In this document: positions 1 through 7,277 of the stretch, piece after piece | How the letters are laid out: each line of letters begins with the position of its first letter | Numbering within the stretch: position 1 is the stretch's first letter | Assembly (NCBI GenBank): GCA_964472875.1 | Contig: CAYYMD010000054.1 | Span: 1-18,706, forward strand | Source: CAYYMD01 sp964472875 | Lineage (GTDB): Bacteria; Planctomycetota; Phycisphaerae; SM23-33 | Reading direction: 5' to 3' | DNA length: 18,706 nt | The notes under the pieces: model-generated | Database searches by the model: none | Seen by the model: the letters and a program-made list of their open reading frames with translations, nothing else | What the model was told of the DNA's origin: nothing | Position numbers and translations under genes: made by a program

Positions 1-34
1 TACTTTTCCCTCCATACTTGGACGAAACAACACC

Positions 35-48
35 TTTGCGCGCGCAAA
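35..48. repeat. 14-bp perfect palindrome
   Basis: TTTGCGCGCGCAAA is a perfect self-complementary 14-mer in the non-coding stretch at the window's left edge (1-215). It could be an operator half-site pair for a gene that lies outside the window. The rest of 1-215 has no convincing gene; on the minus strand it is downstream of ribBA and includes a T-rich run (about 165-182) without a good stem before it. Only the palindrome itself is certain. Confidence 0.3.
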
Positions 49-215
49 CCGCGCCTGTAGGGCGTATCCGCAATTCGTAACCCACGGCCGGGAGAGGATA
101 TAAAAAATTTTATTTTTTCCCCGCAAATCTGGAATTTCCCCGCGCCGCTGCGCGCGCATTCATGTCGGAAAAAACGAAAAACAGGGATCTGAGCCCCGTT
201 GCCTATGAGCCGTTT

Positions 216-1445
216 CTAAAGATTATCCAGCATGTGGCCGAGCTTGTCTCGCTTGGCCTGGAGATACAGGCGGTTATGTTCGCCGGCGGGAATTTCCAGC
301 GGCACGCGCTCGACGATTTCCAGGCCGTAGCCGCCCAGGCCGTATATTTTCCGCGGGTTGTTCGTCATTATCCGCAGTTTCTGCAGCCCCAGGTCGCGAA
401 GAATCTGGCTGCCGATGCCATAGTCCCGCCTGTCGGCTTCGAAGCCCAGGTGCAGGTTGGCCTCGACCGTGTCCAGGCCCTTTTCAATCTGGAGTTTGTA
501 GGCCCGCAGTTTGTTTATCAGCCCGATGCCGCGGCCCTCCTGGCGGACGTAAATCACCGCGCCCTTGCCGGCTCTGGCTATCATCTGGAGCGACCGCTGC
601 AACTGCACTCCGCAGTCGCACCGCAGCGACCCGAACACATCTCCGGTGAGACACTCGCTGTGCACGCGGACCAGCACCGGCTCGGAATGCGGAATTACTT
701 TTCCGTTGTCGTCGAGCTGCCCTACGCCTCCGGCGCACAGTGCTATGTGCGGGTCCGGGTCGACCACGGAAGTGTAGCCGATGAGCCGGAACGTCCCGGC
801 CGCCAGCGGTATGTCGAACTCCACGCCGCGCTTAATCAGTTCATCCGTCCGCAGGCGGTGGCGGATAACATCCGCCACGGTGCACATCTTGAGCCCGTGC
901 TCGCTGCAGAAACCCTCCAAATCCTCGCGGCGGGCCATGGTGCCGTCGTCCTTCATGATTTCGCATATCACGGCCATGGGCTTCAGCCCCGCCAGCCGGC
1001 ACAGGTCTACCGCCCCTTCGGTCTGTCCGGCCCGAACCAGCACGCCGCCTTCGCGGGCTCGCAGCGGGAATACGTGCCCGGGGCGGACAAGGTCGGCCGG
1101 CCTGGCGTTGCTGTCGGACGCCACGCGGATGGTTTGGGCCCTGTCGGCCGCCGATATGCCCGTGCTTACACCCTTGGCGGCGTCAACGCTTACGGTGAAC
1201 GCCGTGCCCAGCGGCGCGGTGTTGTTGCTTGTCTGGGGGTGCAGGCCGAGTTCGTCGGCTCGCGGGCCGGTCATCGGCAGGCATATAAGCCCCCTGCCGA
1301 ATTTCGCCATGAAGTTTATCGTCTCCGGCGTAACCTTCTCGGCCGCACAGACTATATCGCCCTCGTTCTCGCGGGATTCGTCATCGACGAGGACGACCAT
1401 TTTGCCCGCACGGAGGTCTTCGAGGATTTCTTCAACAGTATTCAT
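216..1445 (-). CDS. ribBA: Bifunctional 3,4-dihydroxy-2-butanone-4-phosphate synthase / GTP cyclohydrolase II (RibBA)
   Basis: 409 residues, the usual length for the fused enzyme that feeds both branches of riboflavin synthesis in the cytoplasm. The N-terminal RibB half (about 1-200) makes dihydroxybutanone phosphate from ribulose 5-phosphate and shows DDESRENEGD at 21-30. The C-terminal RibA half (about 205-400) opens GTP and shows zinc cysteines C265, C276 and C278 in ECLTGDVFGSLRCDCG, RQEGRGIG at 301-308, YGIGSQILRDLGL from 342 and TNNPRK at 361-366. The ATG overlaps the pgsA stop (ATGA at 1442-1445), so the two genes are probably translationally coupled; there is no good independent ribosome binding site. 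One oddity: the RibB motif R-x-G-H-T-E reads RAGQTE, with Gln141 in place of the histidine that contributes to metal binding in characterised enzymes. The RibA half appears intact. Confidence 0.95.
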   Translation of the reverse strand: MNTVEEILEDLRAGKMVVLVDDESRENEGDIVCAAEKVTPETINFMAKFGRGLICLPMTGPRADELGLHPQTSNNTAPLGTAFTVSVDAAKGVSTGISAADRAQTIRVASDSNARPADLVRPGHVFPLRAREGGVLVRAGQTEGAVDLCRLAGLKPMAVICEIMKDDGTMARREDLEGFCSEHGLKMCTVADVIRHRLRTDELIKRGVEFDIPLAAGTFRLIGYTSVVDPDPHIALCAGGVGQLDDNGKVIPHSEPVLVRVHSECLTGDVFGSLRCDCGVQLQRSLQMIARAGKGAVIYVRQEGRGIGLINKLRAYKLQIEKGLDTVEANLHLGFEADRRDYGIGSQILRDLGLQKLRIMTNNPRKIYGLGGYGLEIVERVPLEIPAGEHNRLYLQAKRDKLGHMLDNL

Positions 1446-2104
1446 CCTGGTGGTGTGTGTTTTTCAAGCGGTTTTTCTTCGACTGCTATGAAACTCAATC
1501 CCAGCCGGCTGTAGTTCATTATAGCAATTCCGCTACAAACCGCCACTGCCCATCCGGCCACGTCGGCTATCCGCGAGCCCAGGCCTGCATAAAGGTAATT
1601 CAAATCCGGCGCCGTCAGCACGGATGCTACCATAAATAGTTGCATGACGGTGGAGAGTTTGCCCGACTTTGTGGGGTAGATACGAAAGCGGTCGGTTACC
1701 AGGTAAATCACCAAAAAGCCGACGATTACCCACAAATCCTTGGCCACGATGGCCACCACGACCCAGTTGGCAACTCTGGCCCCGGCCACGGCCGAGCCCG
1801 GAAGCGACAAAAGAACCGCGGCACATATTATAAGCGCCTTGTCGGCCAGCGGATCGAGTATCGCCCCCAGGCGTGTCTCGGCGTTCAGCCGCCTCGCTAA
1901 TATTCCGTCGAGCATGTCCGAAAAGGCCATCACCAAGAATATCCCAAGAGCCCCGTAACGTGCGCCGGGCCAGGCGTGCTGGTTCATAACCAGGACTATA
2001 AACGGCACGATAAACAGCAACCGCAATATACTTATGCGGTTCGGCCATGATAAAGAGCCCCAGGGTCTGGGTTCGGGCTGACCGCTTTGGTTCGAAGAAC
2101 TCAT
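1442..2104 (-). CDS. pgsA: CDP-alcohol phosphatidyltransferase, probably phosphatidylglycerophosphate synthase
   Basis: 220-residue integral membrane enzyme. The full CDP-alcohol phosphatidyltransferase signature is present: D63-x2-D66-G-x2-A-R71-x8-G80-x3-D84-x3-D88. These aspartates bind the metal ion and CDP-diacylglycerol. There are about six hydrophobic segments (near 24-44, 50-62, 90-108, 112-138, 150-168 and 178-198) after a hydrophilic N-terminus of about 20 residues. Length and opening (WPNRISILRLLFIVPFIVL) fit PgsA, which makes phosphatidylglycerophosphate from glycerol 3-phosphate; a cardiolipin or phosphatidylserine synthase of the same superfamily cannot be fully excluded. The ATG at 2104 has a strong AAGGAG about 11 nt upstream. 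It is the first gene of a two-gene unit with ribBA, overlapping it by 4 bp. Confidence 0.85.
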   Translation of the reverse strand: MSSSNQSGQPEPRPWGSLSWPNRISILRLLFIVPFIVLVMNQHAWPGARYGALGIFLVMAFSDMLDGILARRLNAETRLGAILDPLADKALIICAAVLLSLPGSAVAGARVANWVVVAIVAKDLWVIVGFLVIYLVTDRFRIYPTKSGKLSTVMQLFMVASVLTAPDLNYLYAGLGSRIADVAGWAVAVCSGIAIMNYSRLGLSFIAVEEKPLEKHTPPG

Positions 2105-2276
2105 GCCGATTTCGGCTCCTTCTGCTTACGCGGCGAAATATACCGAATTACTCATGTTATCGGGTTATCCGGCTTAAGCGATTGCGGTATAAAATGCATT
2201 AATTCAGTTTAATCCAAAACCCGCCACCGGTGCAGGCAATCCGCCTGTGCATTCGAAATCAGCACGAACACCGAGT

Positions 2277-2825
2277 TTACTGTTCCTGCTGCTCGGTCTG
2301 CTGCTTCTGCTTTTTGGCCCTGGCGTTTTTACCCTCTCTGTGGAACATCCATGCGCCCACGAACATTATCGCTCCAAGCGGAAAAGAAGCCACCACCGCC
2401 CACGGCACCCACGGCTGGTCTATCATGGTAGGCGGCCCGACAGTATCTGACCTGTTAATCAGGATAAGACCCAGCGTGGCGCCCATTCCCACGAGCATGA
2501 CCCCCACAATCAACAACATCGGAATCATAAATTGCTTGAAGTGATGGGCGTGCACGGCCGGGGCGGGTCTGCGTTGCGGCGTCCTGGTTCTCGCGGCCGC
2601 TTTGCCCGTATCGGCCGGGGCCGTACCGGGCTGAGGTTTATCCGCCGGCTCTGAAGGAGTTGTTGCATCCTGACCTCCGCCGTTCAAGTCCACCGGCGCT
2701 CTCGTTCCGCCGCCGGAGTCGCCCGTATCTTTCTGCTGCTGCGGCGCGGCTTGCTTGCCCTGCGACATCGCCTCCAGGGCGTCTATATTATTCGTGTGTT
2801 TCTTTTGCTGTTGTTCATCATTCAT
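2277..2825 (-). CDS. Hypothetical membrane protein with Gln-rich disordered N-terminus and two C-terminal membrane segments
   Basis: 182 residues, family not recognised. Residues 1 to about 95 are low complexity (Q, A, P, G, T, D rich) and likely disordered. There follow two predicted transmembrane helices: about 102-123 (IPMLLIVGVMLVGMGATLGL) and about 140-162 (WAVVASFPLGAIMFVGAWMF). The tail is short, basic and glutamine-rich. This arrangement would place the long N-terminus and the tail on the same side of the membrane. An upstream in-frame TTG at 2846 exists, but the ATG at 2825 is preferred because AGGGA lies 8 nt before it. It begins 31 bp after the restriction enzyme stop with no terminator visible between them, so it could be read through from the R-M genes; its composition (GC-rich, Ala/Pro/Gly) looks like host sequence. 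Confidence 0.7.
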   Translation of the reverse strand: MNDEQQQKKHTNNIDALEAMSQGKQAAPQQQKDTGDSGGGTRAPVDLNGGGQDATTPSEPADKPQPGTAPADTGKAAARTRTPQRRPAPAVHAHHFKQFMIPMLLIVGVMLVGMGATLGLILINRSDTVGPPTMIDQPWVPWAVVASFPLGAIMFVGAWMFHREGKNARAKKQKQQTEQQEQ

Positions 2826-2856
2826 GTTTATTTTCCCTAAACTCAATATTATACCA

Positions 2857-3498
2857 TTATCTGTTGTCGGTGTGTTGCAAACGTATGATTTCCTGTTTGA
2901 TTTCTTCTATAACATCAGGGTTGTGGATGATTTTCTTTTTACCTTCCTTTACGGATATCACGTAAAAGACATCGCCACCATATTTATCTTTGAATTCGGC
3001 GTGCGTTTTCTTCTGCCATTTTAATTCGTTAACAATCTCCGTTATGTAAGCGTATCCGGCCGGTTTTATCTGAAGGCCGATATAACTGCCGTTTACCTCG
3101 ATATAAAAATCTACGTTGTAACGTCTGTCCCACTCATCCGGCGCGGGTTCAATATTAACGGATAACGCTTCCTCCAACTGCCCGTAAATTGTATCTATTT
3201 CTGAGCAATAACCGTCGTAGGTTCTGTCTATTACCAGATTTATGATAAATTCTTTACAATCCTGCTCGGTTATGGCCTCTATTTCCGCCCGGCAAACCTC
3301 CGTTACCTTTATATAAAGTCTTTCTCCAAGTTCGTTCAGATATTCCTTAGGGTGCACATTTCCATAGTAATAATTTTCCCATTCTTCAAGTGATTTTGGC
3401 GAGGCCTTCCTTATAAGTTCCGAAACCGGCCCGACTCTGTTCTTCCTCGTCAGTTGCCACCTCATATTCGCCTGATTAAGTATCCATTCCTTCGGCAT
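2857..3498 (-). CDS. MjaI-family type II restriction endonuclease
   Basis: 213 residues. The opening MPKEWILNQANMRWQL, the following RVGPVSELIRKASPKSLEEW and the HPKEYLNELGERLYIKVTE block match my recollection of the MjaI restriction enzyme family, whose characterised members recognise CTAG. A PD-(D/E)xK-type core is visible: D130 in YNVDFYIEV, then GLQIK with Q143 and K145 as the ExK-equivalent. The ATG at 3498 is one base past the methyltransferase stop (TGA at 3500-3502) and has AGGGGG about 6-7 nt upstream. A longer in-frame start at 3528 would overlap the methyltransferase and adds residues that do not look conserved. Base composition is visibly AT-rich (about 45% GC in a sampled line), unlike flanking genes, suggesting horizontal acquisition. 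It depends on the adjacent methyltransferase for self-protection. No truncation is evident. Confidence 0.85.
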   Translation of the reverse strand: MPKEWILNQANMRWQLTRKNRVGPVSELIRKASPKSLEEWENYYYGNVHPKEYLNELGERLYIKVTEVCRAEIEAITEQDCKEFIINLVIDRTYDGYCSEIDTIYGQLEEALSVNIEPAPDEWDRRYNVDFYIEVNGSYIGLQIKPAGYAYITEIVNELKWQKKTHAEFKDKYGGDVFYVISVKEGKKKIIHNPDVIEEIKQEIIRLQHTDNR

Positions 3499-3499
3499 T

Positions 3500-4744
3500 T
3501 CAAACCCCCTGTTTATGAAGTTCCACAAACTTCTGCCTGAGCCGGTGCCTTACCGACATATCCGGCCGGGCAATTCCGGATTCCACCAGATATTTATTCA
3601 CGAAAATTCGGTTTTTTAAATATACATAGGCCGATACAGTACCATTCCCGGCGGGAATATTCGAATCAAACTTCAGGTATACTTTTTTTCCCACGATTCG
3701 ATCTTGCAGATACTTTATGGCATCTTCTTTTCGTAGTATCTTCACCCCAAGCAGATGAACCGTGAGTCCACTATCCATCTTCAAAGTATCAGGGCCGACG
3801 GCATCGACCACGGTATACAAGATATCCGGACTGAATCGAAAGCCATTAGGGTCAACCTGCGGCCGAGCATCCTGGATGCGCGGAACGTAATCCAAATCCG
3901 GTGGAATACATGGGCGTTCTTTTTGTTTTATTATGCTGAAATTATCATAAGTGATAGGTAACGCCCCGCCTAAGCCGATTTTTTCTTTGATTATGTCGAG
4001 AAATGCTTCGTTAATTTCATATCCGATTGAATCTCGTTTCAATTGCATGGCGACCCTGGTCGTGGTGCCGCTTCCAAGGAAAGGGTCCAGAACCGTATCG
4101 CCTACAAAAGAGAACATTCTGATAAGCCGCTTCGGCAGCTCTTCGGGAAATACGGCCTTATGATCTTTCTGCCTGGCCCCGCCGAAACACCAATGGCCCG
4201 AGAAATACTTCTTCCACTGTTCTTTGGTCAGTTTTGACGCTTCCTTGATACGCGTCGACGGTTTTCGGCTTTTACCCTGTTTCTTAAAAATGAGTATAAA
4301 TTCGTAATCAATCTCCACTATGCCGTTAGGCGGATAAGGGAACGATCCCATGATATTTGCTCCGCCGGTGGTGTTCATAGTGGTTTTTTTCTGCCAGATA
4401 ATCGATCCCATAAAGTCAAAGCCAATCTGCTCGCATTGAGCGATTATTTCGGCGTGGAGCGGTATCACTTTATATCGCCCGTAGACAACGCTTCTAGCGA
4501 ACTGATCGCCTATATTTATACACATGCGCCGGCCGCCGCGCAGAACTCTGTGGCAGTCGTTCCATACGCAATATAAAGACTTTAAATACTCGTGAAGAGT
4601 CTGCCCGTATCCAATTTGAGGCCCCGCGGTGTAATCCTTAAGGTGCCAGTAAGGCGGAGAGGTAACCACGAGGTCAACGCTTTCATCTGAGACCTCTTTC
4701 ATACCGCGGCTATCGCCTATTATCACCGTTGCTCGTGGGTCCAT
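3500..4744 (-). CDS. Beta-class DNA methyltransferase (probable m4C, CTAG) with C-terminal SNase-like domain
   Basis: 414 residues. The order catalytic motif first, SAM motif second marks a beta-class enzyme: TSPPYW at 28-33 (motif IV, SPPY form typical of N4-cytosine methylation), FPEELPKRLI at 199-208 and DPFLGSGTT at 220-228 (motif I). The catalytic part ends near 260. Residues about 305-412 resemble a staphylococcal nuclease domain: VVDAVGPDT, then LTVHLLGV, GKKVYLKFD, AYVYL, FVNKYLVESGIA. The nuclease arginines look lost (VRL reads VHL; YGR reads NGT), so this is probably a non-catalytic OB-fold module. The ATG at 4744 has AAGG 7 nt upstream; an in-frame TTG just before it is possible. 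The restriction gene follows after one base, so they form an operon, methyltransferase first. No controller (C) protein is present. CTAG specificity is inferred from the partner's family. Confidence 0.88.
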   Translation of the reverse strand: MDPRATVIIGDSRGMKEVSDESVDLVVTSPPYWHLKDYTAGPQIGYGQTLHEYLKSLYCVWNDCHRVLRGGRRMCINIGDQFARSVVYGRYKVIPLHAEIIAQCEQIGFDFMGSIIWQKKTTMNTTGGANIMGSFPYPPNGIVEIDYEFILIFKKQGKSRKPSTRIKEASKLTKEQWKKYFSGHWCFGGARQKDHKAVFPEELPKRLIRMFSFVGDTVLDPFLGSGTTTRVAMQLKRDSIGYEINEAFLDIIKEKIGLGGALPITYDNFSIIKQKERPCIPPDLDYVPRIQDARPQVDPNGFRFSPDILYTVVDAVGPDTLKMDSGLTVHLLGVKILRKEDAIKYLQDRIVGKKVYLKFDSNIPAGNGTVSAYVYLKNRIFVNKYLVESGIARPDMSVRHRLRQKFVELHKQGV

Positions 4745-4757
4745 CAATCAACCTTAT

Positions 4758-4801
4758 CTCTAAAAATGTAACAGCATCTTTTTCTTGCCGCATTTTTAGA
4801 G
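4758..4801. promoter_or_regulatory. 11-bp perfect inverted repeat in the methyltransferase leader
   Basis: CTCTAAAAATG (4758-4768) and CATTTTTAGAG (4791-4801) are exact reverse complements separated by 22 nt. The gene-proximal arm ends two bases before the AAGG ribosome binding site (4752-4755) of the methyltransferase. In RNA the arms could form a stem beside the ribosome binding site; in DNA they are two half-sites about three helical turns apart. Either fits a control element for the R-M operon; which one is unknown. Confidence 0.55.
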
Positions 4802-4829
4802 CCATCTTGGATATTATTGGATATTTTTC

Positions 4830-4849
4830 CCTGAAGAAGCTCCTTCGGG
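4830..4849. repeat. Short hairpin in the divergent intergenic region
   Basis: CCTGAAG (4830-4836) and CTTCGGG (4843-4849) pair over seven positions with one G-T wobble and a 6-nt loop. It lies between the divergent methyltransferase and MEMO genes, so it is not expected to be a terminator. Its role is unknown. Confidence 0.3.
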
Positions 4850-4856
4850 ATTGGCG

Positions 4857-4882
4857 TATAATTAATATGATAACGATATAAT
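4857..4882 (+). promoter_or_regulatory. Two TATAAT boxes upstream of the MEMO-family gene
   Basis: Perfect TATAAT hexamers occur at 4857-4862 and 4877-4882, 41-66 bp before the ATG at 4923. Neither has a good -35 at 16-18 bp (TTGGCG at 4851 is 20 bp from the second box). One of them is probably a -10 element, but which is unclear. Confidence 0.35.
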
Positions 4883-4922
4883 AGCACGTGTCGAGTTATT
4901 GTTCCAATGGGAAAGGTTGCAT

Positions 4923-5795
4923 ATGAATATACGAAAACCTGTCAGGGCCGGAAGTTTTTACGACGCCACGACTGCGGGTTGCCGCCGGCACGCCGAGCAG
5001 TTGCTGGAGGCGGCCGAGTTGCCCGCCGACCTGCCCGAGAAAATATACGGCGGCATCGTGCCGCACGCCGGATGGGTTTTTTCGGGACAGGTGGCGGCCC
5101 TTACGCTCAAGGCGTGTTGCGCGGCCGGAGAACCCGACACGTTCGTCCTCTTCGGCGCAGACCACTCTGGCACGGTGCAAAAGGGTGAAGTTTACGCCTC
5201 GGGCGCCTGGGGCACGCCGCTGGGCGAGGTGAAGATAGATGAGCAGCTCGCAACGGCGGCCATGAACGCCGACGACCGCCTGAGGGAAAACCCCGAGGCG
5301 CATTCCTACGAGCACTCGCTGGAGGTGCAGGTGCCGCTGATTCAGATTGTGGCGCCAAAGGCCAAGATCCTCCCTATCGGCGTGCCGCCGGTGGCGGATG
5401 CGGTCGAAATCGGACGCAGCATCGCGAAAGTCATCGCCGAGCGGCCGGCAAAAACGGCCGTTATCGGCAGCACCGATTTGACGCACCACGGCGGGCACTT
5501 CCCCTCCCCCGGCGGAAGGGGCAAGACCGGGGCCGAGTGGACGAAGGAAAATGATTTCCGCATAATCAAACTTTTCGAGCAGGTCGACGCCGATGCCGTA
5601 ATCTCCGAGGCCAGCGAAAGGATGAACGCCTGCGGCGCGGGCGCCGCGGCCGCGGCCGTGGCCGCCTGCCGACAACTCGGCGCCGAGCGCGGAATCCTGC
5701 TCAGGTACACCAACAGTTACGAAGTCATCCACGCCACATACCCCAACGACCCCGACGACACCACAGTCGGATACGCGTCAGTGGTATTCGCGTGA
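4923..5795 (+). CDS. MEMO-family protein (AmmeMemoRadiSam system protein B)
   Basis: 290 residues, the full length of the MEMO1/AmmeMemoRadiSam-B family. Hallmarks in order: RKPVRAGSFYDA at 4-15, VPHAGWVFSG at 46-55, FGADHSG around 81, EHSLEVQVPLIQ at 130-141, GSTDLTHHGG at 182-191 and NACGAG at 235-240. The three residues that bind metal in human MEMO1 (H49, H81, C244) correspond to H48, H81 and C237, so metal binding is probably kept. In prokaryotes this family is often encoded with an AMMECR1-domain protein and a radical-SAM protein; neither is in this window. The exact biochemical role is unsettled. The ATG at 4923 is chosen because GAAAGG lies 6 nt upstream; the frame is also open from a TTG at 4899 but that has no ribosome binding site. 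Confidence 0.9.
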   Translation: MNIRKPVRAGSFYDATTAGCRRHAEQLLEAAELPADLPEKIYGGIVPHAGWVFSGQVAALTLKACCAAGEPDTFVLFGADHSGTVQKGEVYASGAWGTPLGEVKIDEQLATAAMNADDRLRENPEAHSYEHSLEVQVPLIQIVAPKAKILPIGVPPVADAVEIGRSIAKVIAERPAKTAVIGSTDLTHHGGHFPSPGGRGKTGAEWTKENDFRIIKLFEQVDADAVISEASERMNACGAGAAAAAVAACRQLGAERGILLRYTNSYEVIHATYPNDPDDTTVGYASVVFA

Positions 5796-5920
5796 GAAAC
5801 CGCTCCGGTTTCCGAAACGTAAGTAAGCGGCACTGACTTTAAGTACAGGGCCGCCGGCTCAATATAGATTACATGCTCAAATCCAAATCTTACCTGCGAA
5901 AGGTATTGTCACTCGCGTAG

Positions 5921-5929
5921 TGATATAAT
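5921..5929 (+). promoter_or_regulatory. Extended -10 promoter upstream of pgk
   Basis: TGATATAAT matches the extended -10 consensus TGnTATAAT exactly. It would start transcription near 5936, leaving a leader of about 80 nt before pgk. No consensus -35 lies at 17 bp, which extended -10 promoters tolerate. TTGTCA at 5906 is too close (12-bp spacer). Confidence 0.45.
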
Positions 5930-6014
5930 ACTATGTCCGAACCGTTGTATTGTTCGATGCGGGGAGTGAATTACTGAGAATTATCGAGGCATAAAAAGGA
6001 AAGGAATTCGAACT

Positions 6015-7223
6015 ATGGCTACAAAAACGATTGCGGACATTGACTTATCGGGAAAGAAGGTCCTTATGCGGGTTGACTTCAACGTGCCCGTGGCCGAGGG
6101 CAAAGTCACCAACGACAAGCGAATCCAGGCCGCCCTTCCGAGCATAAAGCACGCCCTGGACGCCGGGGCCGCGCTGATACTCATCAGCCACCTCGGCCGG
6201 CCCGACGGCCAGGTGAAGCCGGAGTTCTCGCTGAAGCCCGCGGCCGACCGCCTGGCCGAGATTTTGGGCAAGGAAGTGAAACTCGGCCCGCAGGATGTGG
6301 CCGGCGACGAGGCCCAAAAAATGGCCGCCGACCTGAACGCCGGCGAAATACTCGTGCTGGAGAACATTCGTTTCGACCCGCGCGAAAAGAGCAAGGATGA
6401 GTCCGAGAACAACGCCCTGGCCCGACAACTGGCCAAAATGGGCGATGTATACGTAAACGACGCGTTCGGCACCTGCCACCGCAAGCACGCCAGCATGTAC
6501 GCCCTGCCGCAGGCGGTAAAGGCGGCGGGCGGACCGGCCGTGGCCGGATTCCTCGTAGAGAAGGAAATCAAGTATCTCGGCGAAGCGCTGGCTAACCCGG
6601 CCCGGCCGTTCGTGGCCATCCTCGGCGGAGCGAAAGTATCCGACAAGATAAAACTCATCTCCACACTGCTGGAGAAGGTGGACAGGATACTCATCGGCGG
6701 CGCGATGGCTTACACGCTGCTCAAGGCCAAGGGCACTCCGGTGGGCAAGAGCCGCGTGGAGGAAGACCAGGTCGATACGATGAAGCCGATACTCAAGCAG
6801 GCGGGCGACAAGATCGTCCTGCCGGCCGACCACGTCGTCACCGACGATTTCGACTCCGGCAAGCCCACCACCACCGAATGCGACGACATCCCATCAGAAC
6901 TGATGGGCATGGACATCGGCCCGCGGACGGTGCAGCAGTTCGAGGAGATAATCAAAACGGCCAAGACTATCGCGTGGAATGGGCCCATGGGCGTGTTCGA
7001 GAAGCAGGACTACGCCAACGGCACCGCGGCCATCGGATGGGCGGTCAAAAACGCCACCGAGGCCGGCGCGGTCAGCATTATCGGCGGCGGCGACTCGGCC
7101 GCGGCCGTCGAGCAGATGGGACTGGCCGAGGAGATGACGCACGTGTCCACCGGCGGCGGCGCATCGCTGACTTTCATGGAAGGCAAGCCCATGCCGCCCA
7201 TCGAAATTCTTGAAGCCAAGTGA
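6015..7223 (+). CDS. pgk: Phosphoglycerate kinase
   Basis: 402 residues, standard length. It catalyses the reversible transfer of phosphate between 1,3-bisphosphoglycerate and ADP in glycolysis and gluconeogenesis. Visible family motifs: RVDFNVP at 19-25 and SHLGRP at 58-63 (substrate side), LENIRF, YVNDAFGTCHRKHAS, then in the nucleotide domain ILGGAKVSDKI, WNGPMGVFE, IGGGDSAAA and STGGGAS at 378-384. Both lobes look intact. The ATG at 6015 has AAGGA 9 nt upstream. It is the first of three plus-strand genes (pgk, rpe, histidine-phosphatase-like) and lies behind the extended -10 promoter at 5921. A GC-rich hairpin follows at 7250. Confidence 0.97.
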   Translation: MATKTIADIDLSGKKVLMRVDFNVPVAEGKVTNDKRIQAALPSIKHALDAGAALILISHLGRPDGQVKPEFSLKPAADRLAEILGKEVKLGPQDVAGDEAQKMAADLNAGEILVLENIRFDPREKSKDESENNALARQLAKMGDVYVNDAFGTCHRKHASMYALPQAVKAAGGPAVAGFLVEKEIKYLGEALANPARPFVAILGGAKVSDKIKLISTLLEKVDRILIGGAMAYTLLKAKGTPVGKSRVEEDQVDTMKPILKQAGDKIVLPADHVVTDDFDSGKPTTTECDDIPSELMGMDIGPRTVQQFEEIIKTAKTIAWNGPMGVFEKQDYANGTAAIGWAVKNATEAGAVSIIGGGDSAAAVEQMGLAEEMTHVSTGGGASLTFMEGKPMPPIEILEAK

Positions 7224-7249
7224 TTTTTACCTGACAATTATGCTACCGG

Positions 7250-7273
7250 AGCCCGCGGGGCCAACCGCGGGCT
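7250..7273 (+). terminator. GC-rich hairpin between pgk and rpe
   Basis: AGCCCGCGG (7250-7258) and CCGCGGGCT (7265-7273) form a perfect 9-bp stem with a 6-nt loop. No U-tract follows, so it is not a classical intrinsic terminator. It ends four bases before the rpe start codon and occupies the place where an rpe ribosome binding site would be, so it may act as an attenuator or translational control element instead. Confidence 0.45.
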
Positions 7274-7277
7274 TCGG

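Noticed and set aside
162..1514. 450-residue plus-strand open frame
   Set aside because: It is antisense to the complete, motif-bearing ribBA. Its composition (His, Gln, Arg, Val rich, no recognisable domain) is typical of a GC-rich shadow frame.
4896..5732. 278-residue minus-strand open frame
   Set aside because: Antisense to the MEMO-family gene, rich in Arg/Gly/Ala, with no motifs or ribosome binding site.
5906..5929. TTGTCA plus TATAAT as a standard promoter for pgk
   Set aside because: The spacer is only 12 bp, too short; the extended -10 reading is preferred.
6045..6833. 262-residue minus-strand open frame
   Set aside because: Antisense to pgk, which has all its family motifs.
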